Positions 43,165 through 54,600 of a stretch of DNA of 64,000 bases are shown here, in pieces; position 1 is the stretch's first letter, and each line of letters begins with the position of its first letter. The notes under the pieces were generated by a model. That model ran no database searches, was not told the origin of the DNA, and was given only the letters and a program-made list of their open reading frames with translations. The DNA comes from Ariolimax columbianus (taxonomy: Eukaryota; Mollusca; Gastropoda; Stylommatophora; Arionidae), in contig JAVGWX010000014.1 of NCBI GenBank assembly GCA_036924085.1, positions 39,372,556 to 39,436,555 on the forward strand. The letters run 5' to 3'. The position numbers and the translations under genes are program-made.

Positions 43165-44235
43165 ATGGCCTCTAAAGCTAGAAGTCGTAACGAAGATCTC
43201 GTGCAAGAAGACATTCTACAAGCCGTAGTAATTGTTAACAAATTCAATGTTCGTTTCGTATTGATTACATATAAAGAACCAAGGACCTAACTTCCATTGG
43301 TAAATGTTACTCTCTTTGATTATTCCTTTGAAGCGTTGACTGTCTTTGGGGTGCAGGAAGTGTTTGTATTTTGTTGTCACCTCGGAGATCAAGTACGAGA
43401 GCATATCAAACAGTCGAAATGGTTACAGGGAGACTCGTCTAACATAGTGACAACCCTGATGTCAGACTCGTGCTTGTCCATGGGAGGTGCACTTCGTGGG
43501 ATTGATGCAAAATCACTTATCCGAAATGATTACACCCTAATCACTAGTGACCTGCTTTCCAATATGGATATCCGTCAGGTTTTAAACGAACACAAAGCAC
43601 GTACACAAAGGAAGGACAAGTCATCTGTGATGACCTTTGTATTCAAAGTGGCTCTTCCAGGTCACAGGACACGCAGCAAAGAGGATGATATGTTCCTGGG
43701 GGAGTACAGAGAAACTGAACGCCTTCTTTATTTTCAGAAATCACAAGATGGCAGGAAGATTCAAATCCCAATGAATATCATGCTTGAGCATTACGATCTC
43801 ATCAACAATAATGACCTTGTGGATTGCCATATTTCTGTGTGCTCCACTGTGGCTTCTACCATCTTCACAGACAACTTTGACTACCAGACAAGAGATCATT
43901 TTCCCAATGGGAACTGAGTCAACAAGGAGATAAGTTGCAACAAAATTCATGTGAGCCTCATCCGAGACAAATATGCGGGCAGAGTTTCAAATATGCGGGC
44001 AGAGTTTCAAATATGCGGGCAGAGTTTCAAATATGTATACAAATGATGCGATCAGCAAAGATGTGATTAACAGATGGATTTATGCGCTGGTCCCCGATCC
44101 TTTTAGCTCAACACAGGAGAGAGAATCAAGTATGGCAGACATAATCCGTACTGCGGCGATCGATGATGTTACACTGTCAAGAGACAGTGAGCTTGGCCAG
44201 GATGTAATGGTCGGGTGTGGTATCCTGTACTAGGC
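43165..44235 (+). pseudogene. EIF2B5: Processed pseudogene of eIF2B epsilon (N-terminal half)
   Basis: A single intron-free stretch matches the N-terminal ~330 residues of eIF2B epsilon, the catalytic subunit of the eIF2 guanine-nucleotide exchange factor. It starts with a plausible ATG (MASKARSRNEDLVQEDILQA). Recognisable blocks are GVQEVFVFCCHLGDQVREHI, DIRQVLNEHKARTQRKDK, SVMTFVFK, GHRTRSKEDD, DCHISVCSTV, FTDNFDYQTRD, and after a frameshift DVINRWIYALVPD. Lesions: TAA at codon 42 (43288-43290), TGA at 43915-43917, and a perfect 20-bp triplication (43971-44030) that shifts the frame. The C-terminal exchange (W2/HEAT) domain is absent, so it cannot act even if expressed. The functional gene must lie elsewhere. 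Confidence 0.88.
43971..44030. repeat. Perfect 20-bp triplication in the EIF2B5 retrocopy
   Basis: Three adjacent identical 20-bp units starting ATATGCGGGCAGAG. The extra 40 bp change the frame, which is why the protein similarity continues in another frame after 44030. C17 at about 44252-44268 follows the pseudogene. Bases 44270-44685 are AT-rich and unassigned. Confidence 0.95.
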
Positions 44236-44787
44236 CCATTCTTTCTACCAACCCCCCCCCCCCCCCCCGTTTTCCTTAGTTGACTTAGTATCGAGACTAT
44301 GAATGACCTTGGCGTAGTGTCGAGACTGAGAGTGGCCTTGGCACACATTCAGGTACCTTTGATCTGAAAGTCGCCGATCACATCACCCCTACCCTAAACG
44401 CTCATGCTCCGGCTGGATCTGTTACACCTTCACCGCTTGTTAGAAAGGTGAAAAGAACTGGTCATTGTGCTAAACACATAACAAAGCAGAAAACCAATAA
44501 ATATTTTTTTAGAAACTTCTATTTTCAATGAAAGCTTTTTTTAATTCTAAAACATGTTTTTTCTTTTTTTTTTCTTTGAGTTTTCTTGTTAACCCGTCAC
44601 AAACTTTGATTCAACAATTTTTTTAACTACAGCGTGGCAATGGGGTCAGTGGAATAGGAAAGATTTGAATTTAACAATATATTTATACTAGCAGTCATTA
44701 AAAACGCATCGCTTTATTTCATGAACCTCAACTCGTTGTGCTAAATGTAAAGTAACTGAAACTACTGATTTTACATTTCTTATCCAT

Positions 44788-46168
44788 TTACTGACCCAAA
44801 TTTGTTGTATTCTTAAACATGAGGCAATTCAGAGGATGCTCATAAGCAGTTGTCTTCCGGAGGTGTAAAAACACAAAAGTCTCACCCATTGTCATGAAGT
44901 CGCACCCATTATTAATACAATTAATGACCTCCTGCAGCATTTTAATACAGGCTTGGCATCGATGACGCATGCTATTGTAGAGTGTTTTGAAACATGTTTG
45001 GTGCATGACCTCCCATTCTGCAAAAGGGTGCCATCCCCAAGATCATTCACATTGTTGTTGTCATGCTGGCGGTCCCTTCTCTTCAGTTCATCCTACACGT
45101 GTTCAATCGGGCTCATATCTGGAGAGACTGCAGGCCAATCCAGTACCAGAAAAGGTTGTTAGGCTAAGAAATTCCTGGTAACGTTAGCTGTGTGAGGCCT
45201 AACGTTATCGTGCTGAAAGATTTCCAGATCTAGGTGATTCTGGAAGAAAGGCACATCGATGGGTTGCAGTGAGTTATTAACTCCGATACGACGCCAGATA
45301 CGATTTCTCCTATCAAGATAGGAGACATTTAACCGGCGTTCATCAGAGAACATCGGTGTACGCCATTCCGCCCTTGGACAACGAATATTATGTAGAACCC
45401 AAGCTAGTCTGTTGGGCCGGTGACGTCTGTTTTTCAAACCAGGGGTGCCGTACGAAGAGTCAAAACGGCTTATCAAAGCCAGATACATGACCAAATGGGA
45501 AACTGAACATACTGGTTACACCAAAAACGATGCCTATTACCAGTTGAACCGTAAAGAGCAGGTCGTTGTCTTCAGACTTCGCACTGGCCACAATAGACTG
45601 AGGTACCACCTATTCAACAAATTGAAGATAGGTGGTACCGACGAATGCCCGTGCGGTACTGGCAAAATGACCGCTGAACATCTGCTGCAGAACTGCCCGA
45701 CATACGAGGATCAGAGAGAGCAGATGTGGCCATCACCAGTGGAACTGCAAGACAAGCTCTATGGCAGTGGCGATAGCCTCAGGATGACCGCCGCTTTTTT
45801 CGAAAAAATAAGGGTTACTGTCTGACTGCGTACGAAGTAGAAGAAACCAGTGGTGCGAAGTCTCCGTTGCACAGTGCTTGCACTGAAAAGTCTCACAACG
45901 TCAAGTAAAGGACCTGATGTCTGAGTTGCTGTTTGAAAACGGTTGTGCAAATGCATCAAACGAATTTGACGATTTTGAGCTTGTGTTGTTGCACGAGGTT
46001 GATCAGGCCTGTGGCGGTCATTAGTGGTACCTGTGGCTTAAAACTGCTGGTTCAGCCTTATTACAGTGGACTGGCCACATTAAGATGTTTGACAATTTCT
46101 CTGATTGTCATTACACTGCTGAGCATAGAAACAGCTTGCAGTCGCTCCTGTGACGACAGTCGAGGCAT
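44788..46168 (-). pseudogene. Tc1-like transposase, broken
   Basis: It starts MPRLSSQERLQAVSMLSSVM at 46168 and runs through RLMHLHNRFQTATQTS-like sequence to SASTVQRRLRTTG, where LINE-A interrupts. It continues LKNRRHRPNRLAWVLHNIRC, PMFSDERRLNVSYLDRRNRI (first catalytic Asp), then FQNHLDLEIFQHDNVRPHTA (second Asp). The last block is SPDMSPIEHV (Glu), with a stop in place of the following Trp. The segment between RIWRRIGV and PFFQNHLDLE is shorter than usual, an internal deletion. Stops, the deletion and the insertion make it inactive. Confidence 0.85.
45449..45842 (+). mobile_element. LINE-A copy 4 inside the Tc1-like transposase
   Basis: A 394-bp insertion is flanked by AAACCAGGGGTGC (45436-45448) and AAACCAGTGGTGC (45843-45855), a 13-bp duplication with one mismatch. 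The plus strand encodes YEESKRLIKARYMTKWETEH, then KEQVVVFRLRTGHNRLRYHL and ECPCGTGKMTAEHLLQNCP, to MTAAFFEKIRVTV and a stop, uninterrupted. This is the only copy with an intact frame to its natural end. The 3' end is TGACTGCGTACGAAGTAGAAG. Confidence 0.92.
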
Positions 46169-46678
46169 GATAAAAACATTAACATACTTTCTTTCAATGA
46201 AAACAGATTTTACTCGCTAGAACTTGACAAATTGGTGTGACAAATTTCAACGTGATTCGATCTTTTATAAATCCAGAATTTATCATTTTTTTTGTTTTGC
46301 ACGTGAACAAGTAAAATTGGATGTAAACGTGACATGCACAGGATAATGGGCCAGCGTGACTTTCATCACTTGCACACTTTTTGGGGTTTGTGTAAGTAGG
46401 CCACTCTCGGTGTTTATGATAATAAATATGAAAAAGTAAAGCTATGCGTTTTTAATGACTGCTAGTATATAATAGTAAATATAAAGAGACGTCGTTTTTC
46501 GTTTAAAAAATGGATTGAATGACCTATCCTTCTTCATCTTCTTTTTGTTCTTCTTCCTTCATCATTATATCAAGTACCCGGTTTCTCTTACAAATAGCAA
46601 CGTTCCTAGTTTGGAATCACCTATCAAATATACATCAGCAATGTATCCATTCATAGGTCCCACTAGCGGAGGATGTGT

Positions 46679-47022
46679 ACAAAATGTCAACTGTCTAGGT
46701 TATCATGAAGTTGGTTAAGGTTTGAGAAATGGAAGACAAAATGTCAACTGTCTAGGTTATCATGAAGTTGGTTAACGTTTGAGAAATGGAAGACAAAATG
46801 TCAACTGTCTAGGTTATCATGAAGTTGGTTAAGGTTTGAGAAATGGAAGACAACATGTCAACTGTCTAGGTTATCATGAAGTTGGTTAAGGTTTGAGAAA
46901 TGGAAGACAAAATGTCAACTGTCTAGGTTATCATGAAGTTGGTTAAAGTTTGAGAAATGGAAGACAAAATGTCAACTGTCTAGGTTATCATGAAGTTGGT
47001 TAAGGTTTGAGAAATGGAAGAA
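46679..47022. repeat. 57-bp minisatellite, 6 copies
   Basis: Unit AAAATGTCAACTGTCTAGGT plus TATCATGAAGTTGGTTAAGG and a further 17 bp. Copies are almost identical, with single-base differences (AACGTT, AACATG, TAAAGT). Confidence 0.95.
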
Positions 47023-47089
47023 TGCGCATTCAACGTTCATCTGGGCAACGGTCATTTCAAGTTTAATAAAAGCTTTTAATAAGATTGTG

Positions 47090-47467
47090 GCCCGAGTGGT
47101 CTGTCGGGGTCTTCGTGTCTGACAAGGACAAGAATAGCACCACTGCCTCACAGAGAGTATGTCGTAAGAGGCGACTAGCTGTGACATGGCATAACACCGG
47201 TTATGGTTAGGTGGTTTGTTTAGAGCACCATTGATGGCGTCTAACAGGCTGCGGATCTACTTTGCTCTAGTGTTTGAGTCTATTGAGATGAACTCGCACA
47301 TCGGTTAACCACCCTCCGTAAGGGATTTCCCAACGCAGTGGAATATTAAGCTGCTCGAGTCTAGCCCGATAAGCAGGAAAACTTTCTTCCTGCTATATCC
47401 AGCTCATACCTGAGCTGGGACTTGCACAGGGGCATCTGCCCCTGTAGAAGTACAGGTCGTCTAAGAA
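47090..47467 (+). mobile_element. R4 repeat copy 1
   Basis: A ~375-bp segment is repeated at 51095-51467 with about 80-85% identity by eye: ATAGCACCACTGCCTCACAG, ACTTTGCTCTAGTGTTTGAG, TATTAAGCTGCTCGAGTCTA, ATCTGCCCCTGTAGAAGTAC. It has no coding frame and no tRNA-like boxes that I can see, so the class is unknown. Bases 47470-47660 are unassigned. Confidence 0.7.
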
Positions 47468-47779
47468 CTAAGACTAAAACTAATAAGATTGTTCGTTCAT
47501 CTCATGAGACTGCAACCTGATCAAATACCACGGTTCGTTTGCAGAACAGGAAATACGGCTGCAGGGTACGCGGAATACCATTTGACAAATGAACAGATCA
47601 TGTAACAACAATCCTACAGCAAAAAGGGGTTACAGCCACCGAGTCAACCCGTTTGGAGCTTTTTCTTCTTCATCGATCAACTGATGCTATGCTTCTAGTC
47701 CGGTGAGGTTCACGAAGGAGATTGTGCATTTCATGTCTTCGCCAGTTCCTCACAGTTTTTCGAGCACGGTCGCCCCCCC

Positions 47780-48065
47780 CCCCTCCCCCCCCCCCCAAGT
47801 CAGACTGCCTCTCTTTGGTCTGCATGGTTGTTTGGTTGGCATAGGTAGGGCATTCTTGCAGAATATGTTCTGGTGTTTGATTGGGTGCTCCACAATCGCA
47901 CATTGGAGTGTCTCTGATACCCATTCTGTGGAGGTGGACATTGAGTCTACAATGTCCCGTTCTGAGTCTGAAGGTTTCCTGCCAAGTTTGTCTGTGTTGT
48001 AATTTTCTAGCTTGTATTCTTTGTGTTGGTCTCTCCATTTCATCCTCATACATCGTGTGATGGGT
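47780..48065 (-). mobile_element. Jockey-like LINE C-terminal module
   Basis: The minus strand reads RQTWQETFRLRTGHCRLNVH, then MCDCGAPNQTPEHILQECPT and YANQTT. This is the Cys-x-Cys...His-x4-Cys module typical of Jockey-type LINE proteins. A C/G homopolymer tract (47771-47799) follows on the plus-strand left side, and another (48128-48141) precedes it. Confidence 0.8.
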
Positions 48066-48239
48066 GTCTTTGCCTCTATTCGAACTCCTCGAGAATATCG
48101 CCCACCCCCACCCACCCCCAACAACACCCCCCCCCCCCCAATAAAACATTTTTTTTAAATAAACAACAACTGCGTAGCATGATAATTTCTTTTCACACTG
48201 ATATGAAGGGCTCAGTACTATACGACGAATCATCTTAAA

Positions 48240-49240
48240 TCTCGTTTCACATTAAGAGTGGAGTGAAGCAGGGATGTTTGCTCGCGCTGACCCTCTTTAG
48301 GATCTTCTTCTTCATGCTCCTATCCAACGCTTATGACACATCTGTGGACGGTGTTTTCTGCACACCAGGTCAGATGGGCGGCTGTTTAACCTCTCCTGAC
48401 TGCGTGCGAGGACCATGGTAAGGACAGTGCTCATTAGGGAAATGATTTTTGTGGATGATGCGGCTCTAGAGACCAATAGTTAGGACGCCTACAGAGACTG
48501 GGAGACAGATTCGCCGAAGGGCGCAAACAGTTTGGGCTCACGATAAGCCTGGAAAATACAAAGGTCTCCCACAGGGTATTACCACAACGCCATCCATAAA
48601 GATTGATGGCGTCACTCTGGAGGGTTCAACCATCAGCAACACTCTCTCGCTCGAGAAGGAGATAAATAGTAGGCTTGACAGGGCGAGTATCGTCATGGCC
48701 CGCCTGACGAAGAAAGTCTGGAGAACACTGTGCTATCTCACTACACCAAGGTTCGGGTCTATCAGACCTGCGTTCTTGCCACTCTCATGTATGGAAGCGA
48801 GACTTGAAGCACTTACACTAAACAGTAACGGCGGCTCAACACCTTTAACATGAGGTGTCTGGGGCGTAAATTGGGGTTTGGGTGGCAAGAGAGAGTGTCA
48901 CATAATACGGTCTTACAGAGAGCAAACATTCACAGCATGTACTCGCTGTTGAGCCAGCGACGTCTTCGATGGTTGGGGCATGTTTACCGCATTGAAAACG
49001 AGAGGATATTCTCTATGGACATCTAGCCATTGGAGTTAGAGGAATCGGTGGTCCAACACTGCCTTTCAAGGGCGTATGCAAGAGGGACATGAGCTCGTAC
49101 GACATACCACCCAAGGATTCCGACGGCTGGGAAACAATTGCTCAGGATCGAGCTGCTTGGAAACAGTCAGTTGGAGGGGGCATAGTGGCTGCCGACGCCC
49201 ACAGAGGCCTTCTGGCTGCCGTGAAAATATAAAAACTGAA
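48240..49240 (+). mobile_element. LINE-F RT to C-terminus, degenerate
   Basis: Plus-strand pieces in order: GVKQGCLLALTLFRIFFFML; MIFVDDAALETNS (catalytic box, Val-Asp-Asp); LEKEINSRLDRASIVMARLT; YQTCVLATLMYGSET; FNMRCLGRKLGFGWQERVSH; SQRRLRWLGHVYRIENERI; AQDRAAWKQSVGGG. Stops and frameshifts interrupt it repeatedly. It is truncated 5' of the RT palm. Bases 49245-50070 show nothing further. Confidence 0.78.
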
Positions 49241-50074
49241 AAGATCAAGGGTGTGCCAGGAAAGTCACCATCCTCAGCATGATTGTACGATTTGTGGCAG
49301 GGACTATCCCTCGCGGATCGGCCTTTACAGCCATAGTAGAATATTGTCGAAATATAGAAGACTGAGCTGGAAAAACTCATAGGGGGCCGCGGGCATGGTC
49401 TATAGAGACTGAGATGTATATGATGATATATGTATGTATATATGTCTGTTTATGTGTAGGTGTTCTTGTGTTCACGGAAACGTGGTGTTGTTTTTCGTTT
49501 GGACTGGTTTATTCGTTCGTTTTGTTTTTGGTGTGATTTCTTCCGTCCGATTCTCCTGGTCTGGACATCGGCTATATGAATGGCACCACGCTAAACATGT
49601 GTCGTATTTCACTGCCTAGTTCACACGGCTGAATTTCGTGAAATTGACGAGTGAGAAGTTTACACATTACTATAATGAACTGAACATAGCCGAGGAGAGA
49701 TGCCAGACTCACTCACACGCTGAGTGATGTCCCTACGACCTCTTTTGGTGATGGAAAAGACGCGACACACAACATTAGATGGCATCCCCCCTCCGCTGCC
49801 TTGCCGGATACCTTTTTACGAAAAAGACTTCGGGAGTAAACCCTGAGGAAAAATGTGCATCCTATGCTATCTCCAGGTCGTCTCGATAAATATCTTGCCA
49901 CTGGTCAAAGGTAGTTCAGGACCAGAGACTGAGGTTGACAAAAGGCGCAGTTGCTTCCTCACTTTAATCCAAATCACCGCGCAGGTCACTCATTTCAGAG
50001 GACACAACAAGAGATAAGACTATCCACACGGCTGAACAAAGAGAGTGGTCTTCATCGCTTGTGGTGGACGAACA

Positions 50075-50205
50075 TCATATATGTATGTGTGCGTATGTAC
50101 AGGTGTGTGTGTGTATGGATGTACGTATATACGTATGTGTGTATGTATGTATATATGGGTGGATGTACGTATGTGAGGTGTATGTATGTATTGTGTATTA
50201 ATCCC
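50075..50205. repeat. (GTAT)n/(GTGT)n microsatellite
   Basis: Imperfect TATGTATGTGTGTA-type repeats. On the minus strand 50200-50265 contain a B-box-like GGGTTCGATTCC, possibly a truncated SINE head; too short to classify. Bases 50280-50540 are unassigned. Confidence 0.85.
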
Positions 50206-50544
50206 ACTGTGGAATCGAACCCAGTCCTTTAAGTAAAGAACTAATACTCCACAATGTAGGATAAACATGATTTAGGAGATTCGACAAACAATTTCTTACG
50301 TTTCTTCAATTCGAAACTACCAAATTGTCTAAGTGTAGGCATAGGTGTCACCATTAGAAATACAATTAAAACGTTGACATTACAAATATGGTTGGTGAGA
50401 AGCTATTGTGCTAAACACATTTCAAGACAACAACAAAAACCCGATGGTTCAGTTATCGCATGATATACTTCTGCTTGCTTACAACCAAGTAGATCCGGCT
50501 ACAATGTACGAGGAAGTTATGCGGAAAGACTCATAAAAACCGGC

Positions 50545-50911
50545 CTACAGTGTTTAGAAGAGAGAAGAATTCGTGGTGACTTAATACTGGTTTATAAGAT
50601 GATCAGAGGAATGGATAAATTAGACTATAACAAGTTTTTTTTTTTTAAATACAGCCACCCCCAATAACAAGAGGGAATAACTACAAGTTGACTAAAGAGA
50701 GGTCCAGATTAGATATTAGGAAATATTTTTTTAGTCAGAGAGTGGTGAATGCTTGGAATACATTGCCACGAGAGGTAGTGGAGGCAGGGACAGTTAATGC
50801 ATTCAAGAATAAATTGGATGCGCATAGCTTTTATAGCAAGGAGATGTAAATGAAACTGGTTGTATACAGACTCTGCAGTCTTCTAAACCAGTATAAAGAC
50901 GTTAAGTTAAG
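50545..50911 (+). mobile_element. LINE-B (CR1-like) C-terminus and 3' end
   Basis: The plus strand reads LEERRIRGDLILVYKMIRGM, DKLDYNKFF, and after a frameshift [51 protein letters not shown] and a stop. The 3' UTR ends GACGTTAAGTTAAGT at about 50911, the same terminus as the copies at 2838 and 32440. Confidence 0.85.
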
Positions 50912-51094
50912 TCCTCGCGGCGGATGGATAAATAACACTTGGCCCAAAAACGGCAATTTAAGCTTTTCGCTCTGCTTGACAGTACAAGGGGAAGGAAAAC
51001 TAAGTATACACTCACTAACTCAACAATCTTGTTATGGGATAGTTTTGTGTTCGAGCTTGAGTTTGAGACCCAGGTCCGAAAACAATACAAGTGG

Positions 51095-51467
51095 TCTTCA
51101 CGATTGGTCTTTGTGTATGATAAGGATAGCACCACTGCCTCACAGAGAACGTGTCGAAAGAGACGACTAACACTCTAACAGTGTCACATGGCATAACCCC
51201 GGCCATTATGATTAATTGGTTTGTTTAGAGCAGCATAGATGGTTGCGGGTCTACTTTGCTCTAGTGTTTGAGTCTATTATGAAAGATGGACTCGCACATC
51301 AGTTAAGCACCCTCCGCAAGCGCTTGTCTCAACGCAGCGGAGTATTAAGCTGCTCGAGTCTAGACCGCTAAGCAGAAAACCCTTCTCCCGACTACATCCA
51401 GCTCGTACCAGAGCAGGGACCTGCACAGAGACATCTGCCCCTGTTGAAGTACAGGTCGACTAAGAAC
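51095..51467 (+). mobile_element. R4 repeat copy 2, upstream of CHMP4
   Basis: Second copy of the R4 repeat (see 47090), same orientation, ending GTACAGGTCGACTAAGAAC. It stops about 220 bp before the CHMP4 start codon, so the gene's proximal promoter must lie in 51470-51680 or overlap the repeat. No TATA box is evident there. Confidence 0.7.
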
Positions 51468-51688
51468 ATGATGATGATGTTATTGAGTCTGTAATTTTAC
51501 CCAATGAAAACAGACTTTCCCCATTGTCACGGCGATCGTTACCCTATTGCAAACTTCCGGCATTGACTCAGTGTCATCTTTTAGTTAGGCAGGTGTTCTA
51601 TTTTTGACCACAGAGCCGAGGGTTAGGGCTCTTACTTCACGAGGAAGCTCAGCATTCAACGATCAAGACACGTTAAGAAAGTTCAAAA

Positions 51689-54600
51689 ATGAGTCTGTTA
51701 AAGAAATTATTTGGAGACGGCAAGAAAGACAAACCTCCAACACCACAGGAGGGGATACAAAGACTGCGTGAAGTTGAAGAGATGTTGGTGAAAAAATCAG
51801 ATTTCTTAGAGAAAAAAATAGACGCTGAAATTGCAATCGCCAGAAAGAATGGAACGAAAAATAAAAGAGGTTTGAGGTTACTTGTGTAATTATATTAATA
51901 TTATTTGTAGTGGTAATATATTGAGTCAATAGAAAACACCTTTTTTAAACAAATATTTATATTATTTAGACTACTTATTTAAATTATTAAATTTGAAATA
52001 TTAGAAATGAAATTGAAATGATTCACTAGACTCGTCTAGACATAACATTTTATTTAAATAAAATTCAAGTCTAGATCAATTGAAATTCCAAATTCTGCCT
52101 GTTAAAATTAACCTGTGACTGATAACTTGTCAAAACAATCATTAACGTATAAAAACTTCAACAAGTTCAGTGTGAACAAGTAATATACTAGTAATAATAT
52201 AATAGTATAATTATTAATATATAAATATACTACTACTAGGTATAGCTGCTATACTTTCTGAATGACCCTGACCCACCTTGTTTCGTTTTGTTTATGTCCT
52301 GGTTTGACAAATGAGCCACAGCCCATGCTATAATAGTATGCTATAATAGTATGCTATAATAGCATGGGCTGTGGCTCATTTGTCAAACCAGGACATAAAC
52401 AAAACGAAACAAGGTGGGTCAGGGTCATCCAGAAAGTTTAGCTGTCCTTAACTTCACCTGTGTGTTGCTCGCTACAATGGGGATCACCACGATTTACCAG
52501 CTGGTGCTACTTGTCTCATTATCTCTCATGTTGTATCCTTTGACATGCCCATTATTATTATCATTTTTTTAATTCATTTTTGTTTGTTCTTTGTCCCTGA
52601 TGTAGACTGTGGCAGTAACATTGGTTTAATTGTTGTTTCTGTCAAGGTGTGGTAGCTGAATCATCCTTTATTTTTGTGTTTTTTTTAAACTTGTGTCCTT
52701 CTGCATCACTGCTGCTTCAATTTTTTTTTTATTCATCAAAATAATGAATGTGACAGCTGTTGTTTTGTTGTTGAGATAATTGTCCGTCTGTGTTCTGGAC
52801 TTCTTATATACATTTAGTTCAGCTATAATATTATATACACAGATCCTTGGAATAACACAAGTATCACATCTACAATGCCATAGGACAAACAAACTGATGA
52901 AATGTTGGCCCATATTAAAAACCTTCATGACTGTTGTAAAAACATGCAAAGTACAGTAGTGTTAAGCTCAAATAGTCTGCCCACTAGTATATTATAGAAT
53001 ATACTCAAGAGAACTTGTTGGGGATTCTGTGGCGAAGTGGTTAAGCCGTCGGCCTCGTGATCAGGTGGTGTGGGTTCGACTCTGGCGGACTCCGCCGTCT
53101 TTTTTCACGGATACTTGATGCTGCATCTCGTAGTCGCCCCCTTGACTTGCCGCTGAGGACGGGCGGCACGAGACGAGAGAGAGGGAGGATAAAAAGTAGC
53201 GCAGTTAATCCTTACTAAAAATAGCGCTAGCTAGCAAAATTAATTATGCCATCATCGTCTACGATGGACGACGGCCTTTGCCTTTTTTTTTAAATACTAA
53301 AGAGAACAGTGTAATTAACAAGAATGAGGGAAGGTTGGGATAGAGAAATAGTATTAGTATATGAACAAGAAAACCCTTGAAACCTAGAGACCAAAATAGT
53401 GGTGAATGATGGACAAACAGAGCTAGACAATTCACAATGCAGTGATATGTGATGTCAGAATGACCACTGCAAGGGGATTACAAAGTGAAAGATGCTGTAT
53501 ACAGTGAGTTGTGGCCAGGATGCTGCAATGCATGAGCTGACAGTAACCATTGACTCATAGTTAGCTGCTTGCAGCAGTGTCAGCGAAAAATAAGTGACCA
53601 AGACCTTATTCCACCTCCAAATGACAGCTCTGAAAACAGGCTGCACTAGTCACTAGTGTATTCTGGCCAAGGGATAGAAAGCACAGTGAAAACGCAAACC
53701 CAGTAATAAAAAAAGACCAGCTGAAATTGGATGTGTTGGATCAAAAGGCACATACGTTGCAGCCTTGCTGTAAACTATGACACAGTGTCCTTTTTAGAAC
53801 GAACGCCAAAGATGAAATGAACAGTGAATTAAAATTTGTATCCCATTAATATCCATCCGTTCTTTCTGCATGTTCTACAAAGCTGATTACTATTTTACAT
53901 CGTACGTTAATAAATTGTTAATATTAATATATTTCCTTAATCCTTCCTGCTAGTGGCTCTCCAGGCCCTAAAGAGAAAGAAACGGTATGAAAAACAATTG
54001 CAGCAGATTGATGGTACATTGTCTACAATTGAGTTCCAGAGAGAGGCTCTGGAGAATGCAAGTACAAACACAGAAGTCCTCAAAGTTATGGGTGTTGCTG
54101 CGAAAGCCCTTAAGGGTGCACACAATAATCTGTAAGTATTTAGTTTTATCAGACTTCCTTACTTAGTTGCTCCTCTTATACTTCTGGGTATAGAGGTTTG
54201 TCAGAAAGAACAGCTGCCTATTCTGTCTGCTGTTCAAGCCAATTCATCATCTTTTCAGTCATTCCTATTTTCCTTCTGTATATACTTCTAATCTAGTTTA
54301 GTTTTTAGACTAACAGTAAATTGGTCTGTTGAATTTTTTTATTTGTTTTCGTTAGCCTTATTTCTATATATCCCCAAGGCGGTGTGCGTTGCACTGCAGT
54401 TTTTTTAATTTGCGCCTGTCGGTCTAGTGCATCAGACTTCGGCATGCATTTTATGTAAGGGTCTGCTTCCTCCTGCATTTTCTAAGGGTTTTCTCCCCAG
54501 AGGTAACGGCCGGTGCTGTGATGGGGATCGAACCCAGCACCTTCAGATTGTAAGCCTTATCACTAGCCCACGCCATCCCCTTGTCTTTGTTTGATGAAAG

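Larger units (their letters stand above)
44688..46465 (-). mobile_element. Complete Tc1-like transposon (with nested LINE-A)
   Basis: Terminal inverted repeats CTAGCAGTCATTAAAAACGC at the left (44688) and its complement ending GCGTTTTTAATGACTGCTAG at the right (46465). TA flanks both ends (44686-44687 and 46466-46467), the Tc1/mariner target duplication. Subtracting the LINE-A insertion and one target copy leaves about 1370 bp, a usual Tc1 size. The transposase gene is on the minus strand. Confidence 0.9.

Noticed and set aside
43297..43917. Functional EIF2B5 exon
   Set aside because: Sequence is intronless across a length that normally spans several exons, with two in-frame stops, a frameshifting triplication and no C-terminal domain.
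45159..45494. Single continuous protein joining Tc1 and LINE-A sequence on the minus strand
   Set aside because: The N-terminal part is antisense LINE-A sequence created by the insertion at 45449; the junction coincides with the target-site duplication.
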